Assembly (NCBI GenBank): GCA_016708465.1
Contig: JADJFT010000005.1
Coordinates: 138,501 to 202,500 of the forward strand
Direction: 5' to 3'
Origin: Rhodanobacteraceae bacterium
Lineage (GTDB): Bacteria > Pseudomonadota > Gammaproteobacteria > Xanthomonadales > Ahniellaceae
Length of the DNA stretch: 64,000 bases
The notes under the pieces are model-generated. The model searched no databases. It saw only the letters and a program-made list of their open reading frames with translations, and was not told where the DNA came from. The translations under genes were made by a program, and so were the position numbers. Below, piece after piece: positions 24,920-32,805 of this stretch (position 1 is the stretch's first letter; every line of letters begins with the position of its first letter).

Positions 24920-27409
24920 ATGATCGGTAACAGCAATCAAGGCGCCTTCGGCCGTGCACTGGAACAACTCATTTTCGGCAACCGCATGTTGGTGCTGGCG
25001 CTGTTCGCGCTGGTGACCGCGGTGATGCTGTTCTTTGCCGCGCAGTTGCGCGTCGATGCTGGATTCAAGAAACAGATTCCGCTCGACCACGAGTTCATGA
25101 AGACCTTCATCGATTACGAGCAGGAGTTTGGTGGCGCTAACCGTGTGCTTGTCGCGGTGATGGACAAGAACGGCAACATGTTCAACAAGAACTTCATGCA
25201 AACCATGGAGAAGGTCACCAATGACGTGATCTCGCTCGATGCAGTCGACGATGCCCGCGTTCGTTCGATCTTCACGCCAAATGTGCGCTTCGTCGAAGTG
25301 GTTGAAGATGGGTTCGCCGGAGGCAACGTTATTCCGTCTTCGTTTACTCCGAACAGTGAAGGCTTCGACCCGACACAAGAAGACTTCGACACCATCAGAT
25401 CAAATATCGTCAAGGCCGGCGTCGTCGGCCGTCTCGTCGCCAAGGACTTTTCTGGCGCGATGGTCTGGGCCGATCTGGTTCCCGAAGGTGGTGCCGCCAA
25501 TACCAAGCTCGACTACCAGAAGATTGCCGGTGAGTTCGAGTCGATCCGCGCCAAGTACGAGAAGAACGGCCTCACGATCCACGTGATCGGATTCGCCAAG
25601 ATGGTTGGCGACATCGCCGACGGCGCGCGCTCGGTGATCAACTTCTTCTTACTCACGATCGGCTTCACTTGGCTGTTGCTGTTCTTGTATTCGATGTCTG
25701 GCAAGTTGGCCTCACTAACCGTTCTGGCGGCATTGATTTCCGTCGTCTGGATGTTGGGTGCGCTCAGGCTGCTCGGCTACGGCATTGACCCGATGAATAT
25801 GCTGACGCCATTCCTGATCTTTGCGATTGCGGTCAGTCACGGCGAGCAGATGATCAACCGCTATCGAGGAGAAATCTTCTACGGCGGTCTCGAAGAAGGC
25901 ACGATCGAGGAATTGCGCCAGCGCGAATCGCAAGCGGTCTCCTCGCTGGAAGCCGCGCGTCGCTCTTTCCGCATGCTGTTGGTGCCGGGTGCGGTCGCGT
26001 TGCTCGCGGGCTGCATCGGATTTGCGACGATCATGCTGATCGATATCCGAATGGTGCGTGAGCTTGCGATCACCGCGACCATCGGCGTTGCCTTGACCAT
26101 CCTCACCGACCTGATCCTGCTGCCGGTGCTGCTCAGTTACACGAAACTCAGCAATCTGCACAAGAAGCGCGAATACCGTTTGCGCCAATTGACCAAGTTC
26201 GATGCGATGTGGCGGGTGTTGGCGAAGCTCAGCAAGCCGATGCCGGCGCTCGTCGTTATTCTGGTGGGCGCGACAATCTGGTTCTTCGCCGAGGCACAGG
26301 GCGACAAGGTAATGGTTGGTGATGCGCAGGAAGGCGTCGCCGAACTGCGACCTGAGGCACGCTACAACCAGGATGCGAAACTGATTACGCAGAAGTTCGC
26401 GCTCGGCGTCGACATGATCAATGTCATCGCCGAAGGTGGACCGTTCGCATGCACAGAAAGCCCGAAGGCGATGGCCTTGATTGATCGTTTCGCTTGGCAC
26501 ATGAGCAATGTCGAGGGTGTGCAGCAAGTGATTACGCTGCCAAACATTGCCAAGGTGATCTACGCCGGCTACAACGAAGGCAATGTGCGCTGGCGCGTGA
26601 TTCCGCGCGATTCCAATCTCTTGCGTCAGAGCCTGCAGGCGATCGAGTCCGACTCCGGATTGATCGATAGCCCGGAATGCAAGGCGATGCCGGTACAGAT
26701 ATTCACTACCGATCACCGCGCGACCACGATCGATCGCGTCGTCAAGGCGGTCGAAGAGTTCCGTGTCGCGAACAAGAGTTATGACGTGAACTTCCGCGTC
26801 AACCGTGACAAGGCGGTCGAGGCCGCGACCGCGAAAGGTGAGGAATACCGCACCGATCAAGCGAATCTGCGCCTCGCCACCGGCAATGTCGGCGTGATGG
26901 CGGCAATCAACGACAAGGTGCGCGAGGTCGAGCACATGATGCTCTACCTGCTCTACGCCGCAGTGTTCGTGATGTGCCTGCTCAGTTTCCGCTCACCGCT
27001 CGCGGCCTTGTGTATCACCCTGCCCTTGGTGTTGGTGACCGAGCTCGGGCATACGTTGATGGTCGAACTTGGCATCGGCATGAAGGTGAATACCTTGACC
27101 GTGGTCGCGCTCGGCGTCGGCATCGGTGTCGACTACGCGATCTACATCTACGCGCGCATGGCCGAATCGATGCAGTCTGGCCGCACGCTGACCGAAGCAT
27201 ATTTCGGCGCCCTCAAGACCACCGGTATCGCGATTTTCTACACCGCGTTGACGCTGGCCGCAGGTGTCGCCACCTGGATCTGGTCCGACCTGAAGTTCCA
27301 GGCCGACATGGGCGTGATGTTGACCTTCATGTTTGTCGTCAACATGATCGCCGCTATGATCTTCCTTCCGGCGCTTTGCCGCTGGTTGTTGCGCCCGCGC
27401 GAAGCCTGA
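24920..27409 (+). CDS. RND/MMPL-superfamily exporter
   Basis: An 829-residue membrane protein with the two-fold RND layout. There is one helix near residue 25, a periplasmic domain of about 190 residues, a sterol-sensing-like block of five helices (about 235-430), a second periplasmic domain (about 450-660) and five final helices. The C-terminal helix 10 motif VVALGVGIGVDYAIYIYARM contains the GxxxDYA of the MMPL subfamily. These proteins move lipids, hopanoids or other hydrophobic molecules by proton-motive force. The DUF1302/DUF1329/YCF48 context is a recurrent association. A GGAG-type site (gacggagaatcgca) precedes ATG 24920. Confidence 0.9.
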   Translation: MIGNSNQGAFGRALEQLIFGNRMLVLALFALVTAVMLFFAAQLRVDAGFKKQIPLDHEFMKTFIDYEQEFGGANRVLVAVMDKNGNMFNKNFMQTMEKVTNDVISLDAVDDARVRSIFTPNVRFVEVVEDGFAGGNVIPSSFTPNSEGFDPTQEDFDTIRSNIVKAGVVGRLVAKDFSGAMVWADLVPEGGAANTKLDYQKIAGEFESIRAKYEKNGLTIHVIGFAKMVGDIADGARSVINFFLLTIGFTWLLLFLYSMSGKLASLTVLAALISVVWMLGALRLLGYGIDPMNMLTPFLIFAIAVSHGEQMINRYRGEIFYGGLEEGTIEELRQRESQAVSSLEAARRSFRMLLVPGAVALLAGCIGFATIMLIDIRMVRELAITATIGVALTILTDLILLPVLLSYTKLSNLHKKREYRLRQLTKFDAMWRVLAKLSKPMPALVVILVGATIWFFAEAQGDKVMVGDAQEGVAELRPEARYNQDAKLITQKFALGVDMINVIAEGGPFACTESPKAMALIDRFAWHMSNVEGVQQVITLPNIAKVIYAGYNEGNVRWRVIPRDSNLLRQSLQAIESDSGLIDSPECKAMPVQIFTTDHRATTIDRVVKAVEEFRVANKSYDVNFRVNRDKAVEAATAKGEEYRTDQANLRLATGNVGVMAAINDKVREVEHMMLYLLYAAVFVMCLLSFRSPLAALCITLPLVLVTELGHTLMVELGIGMKVNTLTVVALGVGIGVDYAIYIYARMAESMQSGRTLTEAYFGALKTTGIAIFYTALTLAAGVATWIWSDLKFQADMGVMLTFMFVVNMIAAMIFLPALCRWLLRPREA

Positions 27410-27445
27410 TCGAACGAAAACGTTTGTTGAGAAATGGAGACCGTC

Positions 27446-28120
27446 ATGATCAAAGAAAGAATATTGCTCGCGCTTGTGTTGGGTGTCGCCGCGTCGATCG
27501 CAGTGGCTAACCCGGTCCAATTCAACTTTACTTTCCAGGAATCGGGTGGCCCGGCGTCGGCCACCGGTTACATCGTGCTCGAAACTGGACTCATCGCCAA
27601 TCCTGGTGCGAGCAACTATGAAGTTCCTTCTGCCGCGGTCTTGGACTTGAGCGTAACGGTTGCAGGTGCTTCGTCCGGAAATGGAACCTTCGGACTGGAT
27701 GACTTCTGCGATGTCGTGTTCGACACGCAAGGGGGCACCTTGGATCTCACGCGCGAACTGGTGGGTCAGCCGACTGCCGGTGATCCTTGGGCAACCACGG
27801 TGCCGATGCGAAGCCCATCTGGCGGATCCGGTACAAGCGGAGACTTCAACCTGATTTCCTGTGGTGGCGGTGAACGCGGCAGCGATCGCTATCCGGCGAC
27901 TCGTGGCATGGGATCGGGTGCACCCGATGGAGTCTGGTGGTTCACTTTGGGCGCCGATGGTGGCAGCGCCAACGAAATGCGCTTGGTGAGCATGGCCGCT
28001 GTCGCCGGAACACTGGTTCATCACGCCGTACCAGCGACAAACTTCTGGAGTCTGAGCGGACTGCTGGCCTTGATCGCAGGACTGGGACTCGCGGCGCTCC
28101 GCACCGGTAAATCGCACTGA
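27446..28120 (+). CDS. Secreted protein with VPxxxxW CTERM-like anchor
   Basis: A 224-residue protein: signal peptide MIKERILLALVLGVAASIAVA, a beta-rich body with two widely spaced cysteines, and a C-terminus reading VPATNFWSLSGLLALIAGLG then LAALRTGKSH. The proline, tryptophan, hydrophobic helix and basic end match the general plan of IPTL-CTERM-type sorting signals, as in the unrelated protein at 3832-4647. ATG 27446 follows GGAGA at a good distance. It is the last gene of the RND unit, 36 bp behind the exporter, so it may be exported or anchored as part of the same envelope process. No family recognised. Confidence 0.75.
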   Translation: MIKERILLALVLGVAASIAVANPVQFNFTFQESGGPASATGYIVLETGLIANPGASNYEVPSAAVLDLSVTVAGASSGNGTFGLDDFCDVVFDTQGGTLDLTRELVGQPTAGDPWATTVPMRSPSGGSGTSGDFNLISCGGGERGSDRYPATRGMGSGAPDGVWWFTLGADGGSANEMRLVSMAAVAGTLVHHAVPATNFWSLSGLLALIAGLGLAALRTGKSH

Positions 28121-28146
28121 TCACGTCGGTTCGCTGGCAGTGACGC

Positions 28147-28176
28147 AAACGGCCCGCAGATGCGGGCCGTTTGTTG
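28147..28176. terminator. Bidirectional hairpin terminator
   Basis: A perfect 11-bp stem (AAACGGCCCGC / GCGGGCCGTTT) with a 4-nt loop, then GTTGTT on the plus strand. It lies between the convergent CTERM-like gene and the EamA transporter gene and can serve both. Confidence 0.8.
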
Positions 28177-28189
28177 TTATGGCGAGTGA

Positions 28190-29095
28190 TCAGATTTCGC
28201 TGGGTGCCGGGGTCACCGCCCGTTGCTTGGCCAAGGCGCGCAGCGCGACGGCAAGCACACCGCCAAGCACCATCGCGCCACCGATCCACAGTCGCGGACC
28301 GGGACGATCGCCCCAGACGAACACGCCGAGCAGAACTGCAACGATCGGCGCCATCAGCAGATACGGTGCGATCTGTGCGACGGGATGCTTCTGCACCAGC
28401 ACGAAGAACAGGCTGTGCCCGAGCAGTGATGCGATCAATGCCGCCCACGCGACGCCGCCCCAGGCGATCCAACTTGCATCCTGCACCGCGTGCCACGCCC
28501 CTGGTTCGACCAGCGCACTCCAGCCGAGCAGCGGACCGAGGCCGATCCATGCCGACCACGCCTGCATCGAAAACGCGTCGATGCCCGATAGGCCACGCAT
28601 CAACACTGTGCCGATTGCCAGGAACAGCGCCGAGACCAACATCAGAACCATCGACTGTGGATTGTCGAGCACGATCGGATCGAAGCCGAGCACGAGGATG
28701 CCGGCGAAACTGACCAAGATCGCGAGTCCGCTGCGCCACGCGAAACGTTCACCACGAATCAGCCAAGCAAATAGCACCGCCATCGGCACGTAACTCTGCA
28801 TGATGATCGCGGGCGAGGCGAGGTCGCCGGCCAATTTCAGTGACCAGAAGCTCAACCCGAAATGCAGCACGACATTGCATAACACGACGGCGGCGAGCAG
28901 CGGCCATTGTGCCCGCGGTGGCCAGTGCGTGAATGGCAGCAACACTACGCCGAGCAGCGTCATGCGCAGTGCGGAGAACATCAGCGGCGGCAACTCACGC
29001 AGCGCGGCGGCCGAGGTCAGAAAGTTACCGCCCCAGGTAAGGCAGATAATCGCAATCAGGCCGATATCACGCAGCGTGAACGCGGGTGCTCGCAT
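28190..29095 (-). CDS. EamA/DMT-family exporter
   Basis: A 301-residue protein with about ten membrane helices in two EamA repeats. The first starts DIGLIAIICLTWGGNFLTSA and holds FSALRMTLLGVVLL, ending GERFAWRSGLAILVSFAGIL. The second ends WGDRPGPRLWIGGAMVLGGV, typical of RhaT/YdcZ-like drug/metabolite transporters that export amino acids or similar compounds. The start MRAPAFTLRD at 29095 overlaps the purC stop (TGATG), so the two genes are translationally coupled on the minus strand. The substrate is unknown. Confidence 0.88.
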   Translation of the reverse strand: MRAPAFTLRDIGLIAIICLTWGGNFLTSAAALRELPPLMFSALRMTLLGVVLLPFTHWPPRAQWPLLAAVVLCNVVLHFGLSFWSLKLAGDLASPAIIMQSYVPMAVLFAWLIRGERFAWRSGLAILVSFAGILVLGFDPIVLDNPQSMVLMLVSALFLAIGTVLMRGLSGIDAFSMQAWSAWIGLGPLLGWSALVEPGAWHAVQDASWIAWGGVAWAALIASLLGHSLFFVLVQKHPVAQIAPYLLMAPIVAVLLGVFVWGDRPGPRLWIGGAMVLGGVLAVALRALAKQRAVTPAPSEI

Positions 29096-29976
29096 CAAAG
29101 CGTAATGCCGGTCAATCGCTTCAGCGCTTCGGCATACCGCTCGCGTGTGCCTTCGATCACGCGCTTCGGCAACATCGGGCCGGGTGCGGTCTTGTTCCAA
29201 TCGAGCGTTTCCAGATAGTCACGCACGAATTGTTTGTCGAAGCTCGGCGGGCTGGTGCCTGGGCGGTATTCCGATGCGTCCCAGAATCGCGACGAGTCTG
29301 GCGTCAGGATCTCGTCCATGACGCGTAACGTGCCCTGTTCGTCGATGCCGAACTCGAATTTGGTGTCGGCGATGAGGATGCCGCGCTCGCGTGCGTAGTC
29401 GGCCGCAAACATGTACAGCTTCAGCGTCAATGCACGTACCTGTTCGGCAATGTCGCCGCCGACCTTGGCCACAAAATCATCGAAGCCGATGTTTTCGTCA
29501 TGGTCGCCGACCGCCGCTTTGGTCGAAGGTGTGAAGATCGGCTCGCGCAATTGCTCCGCGAGTTGCAGGCCGGATGGCAGTACGACACCGCCGATTCGTC
29601 CGCTGGCCTGATAATCCTTCCAGCCCGAGCCGATGATGTAGCCGCGTGCGATGGCTTCCACCGGCAACGGTCTCAGTCGCTTGGCAACGACGCTACGGCG
29701 CTCATATTCAACGACTGGCGTGCCGCGTGGCAGTGCCTCCAGCAGACTGCGTGACGATAGGTGATTCGGCATCCAATCTGCAGTCTTCGCAAACCAGAAG
29801 TTGGACAACTGAGTGAGGATTTCACCCTTGCCTGGGATGGAGTCGGGCAGGATCACGTCGAATGCGGACAGGCGATCGCTGGCGACGATCAGCAGTTCAT
29901 TGCCGGGCAGTGCGTAGACATCGCGCACCTTGCCGCGATGGAGCAGGATCAGCCCGGGAATTTGTGTCATCGACAT
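29095..29976 (-). CDS. purC: Phosphoribosylaminoimidazole-succinocarboxamide synthase
   Basis: SAICAR synthase, the purine pathway step joining aspartate to CAIR with ATP. The 293-residue protein shows HRGKVRDVYALPGNELLIVA, SDRLSAFDVILPDSIPGKGE, ARGYIIGSGWKDYQ and the metal/ATP-site DTKFEFGID, all family hallmarks of the longer, eukaryote-like bacterial type. I start at 29976 (MSMTQIPG); an ATG two codons later is possible. The frame is open further upstream, but that sequence has no similarity to the family. An EamA exporter gene is coupled behind it. Confidence 0.95.
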   Translation of the reverse strand: MSMTQIPGLILLHRGKVRDVYALPGNELLIVASDRLSAFDVILPDSIPGKGEILTQLSNFWFAKTADWMPNHLSSRSLLEALPRGTPVVEYERRSVVAKRLRPLPVEAIARGYIIGSGWKDYQASGRIGGVVLPSGLQLAEQLREPIFTPSTKAAVGDHDENIGFDDFVAKVGGDIAEQVRALTLKLYMFAADYARERGILIADTKFEFGIDEQGTLRVMDEILTPDSSRFWDASEYRPGTSPPSFDKQFVRDYLETLDWNKTAPGPMLPKRVIEGTRERYAEALKRLTGITL

Positions 29977-30106
29977 CAAGCGATAGGGCACAGCGCGTGC
30001 TCCGAAGTAAGGCGGACATTCTAGAGCGGCACGATTGCTATGATGCACACATGAATCGCATTGCCCTTGTGGCGCCATCCCCGGCGGCCATGCCGCCACC
30101 CGCGCC

Positions 30107-30838
30107 ATGAACTGGAAACCGGGGTTCGTCGGTGCCGTAGTCGGGACACTTCTGACCCGTGCACGCACGCCTTGGGGTCCGGTGATCGGCGGCATCCTCG
30201 GTGCGTTGTTTCTGGAGCGCCTGTTTCCGCAGTTGCGGGATGCGCCCAAGGCCGCGTTCACCGAGCCGATGTTCGAGCTGGCCGGTGGATTAGCCAAAGC
30301 CGACGGGCATGTCTCCGAGGCTGAAATCGCGATGGCGACGTCGTGGATGGAGCGATTCAATCTGGATGCGGCGATGCGTAAGCGTTCAATTGCTGCGTTC
30401 GAACGCGGTCGTCACGCGGTCTGGCGCTACGAGCCAGCATGCGACAGCCTGCGCAGTTACACGCACGACCAGTCGGAACTGCGGCTGATGGTGCTGAAGC
30501 TGCTCGCAGAGATCGCCGCTGTCGATGCGCATGCTTCGGCGCAGGCGCTGCTTGATGCGATCGCTGAACGATTGAATGTCGCGCGCCCGACTTGGGACGG
30601 TTTCCGCGCCGCTGCTGCGCACGCCCCCAAGCTCGCCGCCGACTATGCAGTGCTCCAAGTGACGCCCGAGGCCAGCGACGATGAGGTCAAAGCGGCGTAT
30701 CGCACACTGGTGGCACGCCATCACCCAGACCGCCTGCCGCCGGACGCGAGCGCCGCCGCACGCCGCACCGCCAGCGACAAGACAAGCAAGCTCAACGCCG
30801 CATACGAGCGCATCCAGCGCGCGCGCGGCCAGCACTGA
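30107..30838 (+). CDS. djlA: DjlA-like membrane-anchored J-domain co-chaperone
   Basis: A 243-residue protein with the DjlA plan. A glycine-rich N-terminal membrane segment (FVGAVVGTLLT, VIGGILGALFLERLF) is followed by a TerB-like helical domain (LAKADGHVSEAEIAMATSWM ... RLMVLKLLAEIAAVD) and a C-terminal J domain (DYAVLQVTPEASDDEVKAAY with HHPDRLPPDAS). The HPD tripeptide that stimulates DnaK is intact. A TATGAT -10-like hexamer is at 30037-30042. It is followed by rpe after 14 bp, and the two probably share a transcript. Confidence 0.88.
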   Translation: MNWKPGFVGAVVGTLLTRARTPWGPVIGGILGALFLERLFPQLRDAPKAAFTEPMFELAGGLAKADGHVSEAEIAMATSWMERFNLDAAMRKRSIAAFERGRHAVWRYEPACDSLRSYTHDQSELRLMVLKLLAEIAAVDAHASAQALLDAIAERLNVARPTWDGFRAAAAHAPKLAADYAVLQVTPEASDDEVKAAYRTLVARHHPDRLPPDASAAARRTASDKTSKLNAAYERIQRARGQH

Positions 30839-30852
30839 CCAAAGGGACCCGC

Positions 30853-31518
30853 ATGCGTCAATCCGCCGTAATCGCTCCGTCGATTTTGTCCGCGAACTTC
30901 GCTCGCCTCGGCGACGAAGTCGATGCCGTGCTCAAGGCCGGTGCCGACTGGGTACATTTCGATGTGATGGACAACCACTACGTGCCGAACCTCACCATCG
31001 GTCCGTTGATTTGCGAGGCGCTGCGCAAGCACGGCGTGACGGCGCCGATCGATGTGCACCTGATGGTCAAGCCGGTTGATCGCATCGTGCCCGACTTCGC
31101 CAAAGCCGGCGCAAGTCTGATCAGCTTTCACCCGGAGGCGAGCGAGCACGTCGACCGCACCCTGCAACTGATCAAGTCACACGGCTGTCAGGCCGGGCTT
31201 GTGTTCAATCCAGCGACGCCGCTGCACTTTCTGGATCACACCCTCGAACAGATCGATCTGATCCTGATCATGTCCGTGAATCCAGGCTTCGGTGGCCAAA
31301 GCTTCATCCCCGGCGCACTCAACAAGTTGCGCGCCGTGCGCGAACGCATTGATCGCAGCGGGCGTGCGATCCGCCTCGAGATCGACGGCGGCGTGAAGGT
31401 CGACAACATCGCCGAGATCGCCCGCGCCGGGGCCGACACCTTCGTCGCCGGCTCCGCAATCTTCAATGCCCCAGACTACGCCGCAACCATCGCCGCGATG
31501 CGTGCTGCGATCGGTTGA
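30853..31518 (+). CDS. rpe: Ribulose-phosphate 3-epimerase
   Basis: A 221-residue TIM-barrel enzyme interconverting ribulose-5-P and xylulose-5-P. Conserved pieces are IAPSILSANFARLGDEV, WVHFDVMDNHYVPNLTIG (metal ligands His/Asp), DVHLMV, the loop MSVNPGFGGQSFIP and EIDGGVK, then the phosphate-binding AGSAIF. Length is standard. AAGGGA precedes the ATG. In related genomes rpe stands close to trpE; here a two-component pair, hipBA and an RDD gene lie between them. Confidence 0.96.
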   Translation: MRQSAVIAPSILSANFARLGDEVDAVLKAGADWVHFDVMDNHYVPNLTIGPLICEALRKHGVTAPIDVHLMVKPVDRIVPDFAKAGASLISFHPEASEHVDRTLQLIKSHGCQAGLVFNPATPLHFLDHTLEQIDLILIMSVNPGFGGQSFIPGALNKLRAVRERIDRSGRAIRLEIDGGVKVDNIAEIARAGADTFVAGSAIFNAPDYAATIAAMRAAIG

Positions 31519-31593
31519 GTTGGGAATTTCTTGCCGAGGCGATGGTGTCTCACGTAGTCAGGCCAGCGATCTCAATCGGGACGCGGGTGTAAT

Positions 31594-31866
31594 TCAATCA
31601 CCGATCTCGCGCAGCGTGCGTTTGGCGGCATTTTCGAAGCGGGCTTCTTCCTTGCGACCGAGTTTCGCGAGTGCGAGCGCTCGCTCCCGTGCAGTCATCG
31701 CGGTCGCGATTTCATTGCGCGCAGTGCGTGCGGTCTGTACTGCAAAAAACACCGCCATTAGCAGCGCCACCGCGAGGAGCACGATTGCTGTGCTCGACCG
31801 ACGCTGACGGCGGGGCGCCGGCTCATCGGTCTCTGCGGCCTCGACGCGTGCGGACTGACCCGCCAC
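31594..31866 (-). CDS. Small single-span membrane protein, unknown
   Basis: A 90-residue protein: charged N-terminus with RRQRRSS, one hydrophobic helix (TAIVLLAVALLMAVFFAVQT, residues about 26-45), then a long charged helix rich in Ala, Arg and Glu that could be a coiled coil. I do not recognise it. It is convergent to rpe and divergent from the response-regulator gene at 32043. Its hydrophobic-then-amphipathic pattern argues for a real gene, but short length keeps confidence moderate. Confidence 0.5.
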   Translation of the reverse strand: MAGQSARVEAAETDEPAPRRQRRSSTAIVLLAVALLMAVFFAVQTARTARNEIATAMTARERALALAKLGRKEEARFENAAKRTLREIGD

Positions 31867-32042
31867 CCGCGACCGAAGGCACCACTACGTGGAGCTCGAA
31901 ACGGCGTCGTCGCGACGTGGGTGCAGCGCGTAACAGTGCCGAATCAGGGCGCACCTTCGGGCAAATCCGAGACAGGGGACGGCCGGGCATTGTCAGGGAG
32001 CATGTCCCGCGTAAGCTCCACCTACTTCAACAGGAACACGCC

Positions 32043-32731
32043 ATGGCCAGACAGATTGCCATCGTCGAAGACGAACCCGCCATCCGCGCAAATTATTCGG
32101 ATGCACTACGCCGCCTTGGCTTCGAGGTGCAAACCTATTCCTCGCGCCCGGATGCCAGCAGTGGCTTCGATATCCGCTTGCCCGATCTGGTGTTGATCGA
32201 CATCGGCCTCGGCGACGAACCCGAGGGCGGCTTCGAGCTGTGTCGCGAGTTGCGTCAGAAGTCGTCGACGTTGCCGATCATTTTTTTGACCGCGCGCGAT
32301 TCCGATTTCGACATCATCTCCGGACTGCGTCTCGGCGCCGACGACTACCTGACCAAGGACGTGTCGCTGCCGCACCTGACCGCGCGCATCAACACCCTGT
32401 TCCGCCGCGTCGATGCATTGCGCCGTCCACAAGGTGCGGAGGCGGTGTTGAAGAATGGCGACCTGTCGCTGCATCCGAGCGCATGCGCGTCACCTGGAAA
32501 GATGAAGAAGTGCCGCTGACCGTGACCGAGTTCTGGATGGTGCATACGATGGTGCGCCATCCCGGCCACGTGAAGTCACGTGATGCATTGATGCGCGATG
32601 CCCAAGTCGTGGTCGATGACGCAACCATCACCTCGCACATCAAGCGTATCCGCAAGAAATTTCTCGCCATCGACGCGAACTTCGACGAGATCGAGACCAT
32701 GCACGGTGCCGGTTATCGCTGGCGTGCCTGA
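32043..32731 (+). pseudogene. OmpR-type response regulator of the proteobacterial dedicated sortase system, frameshifted
   Basis: The ATG at 32043 starts MARQIAIVEDEPAIRANYSD. The receiver has the phosphoacceptor Asp in LVLIDIGLGDEPEGGFELC, Thr in IIFLTARDSDFD and Lys in DDYLTKDVS. After HPSA (32478-32485) the frame breaks. With one base added it continues MRVTWKDEEVPLTVTEFWMV and SHIKRIRKKFLAIDANFDEI, a winged-helix output domain ending HGAGYRWRA. Restored length is about 230 residues. The match to the sortase-system regulator (TIGR03787 from memory) is supported by the partner kinase 74 bp downstream. The neighbouring kinase is intact, so a sequencing error is quite possible. Confidence 0.8.
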
Positions 32732-32805
32732 GGCGCATGCCGCGGTCGCGGCATTGTGGCCGCGATCAGAGCCGTGAGGCGGCGTTCGACTAAACTGCGC
32801 CGATC

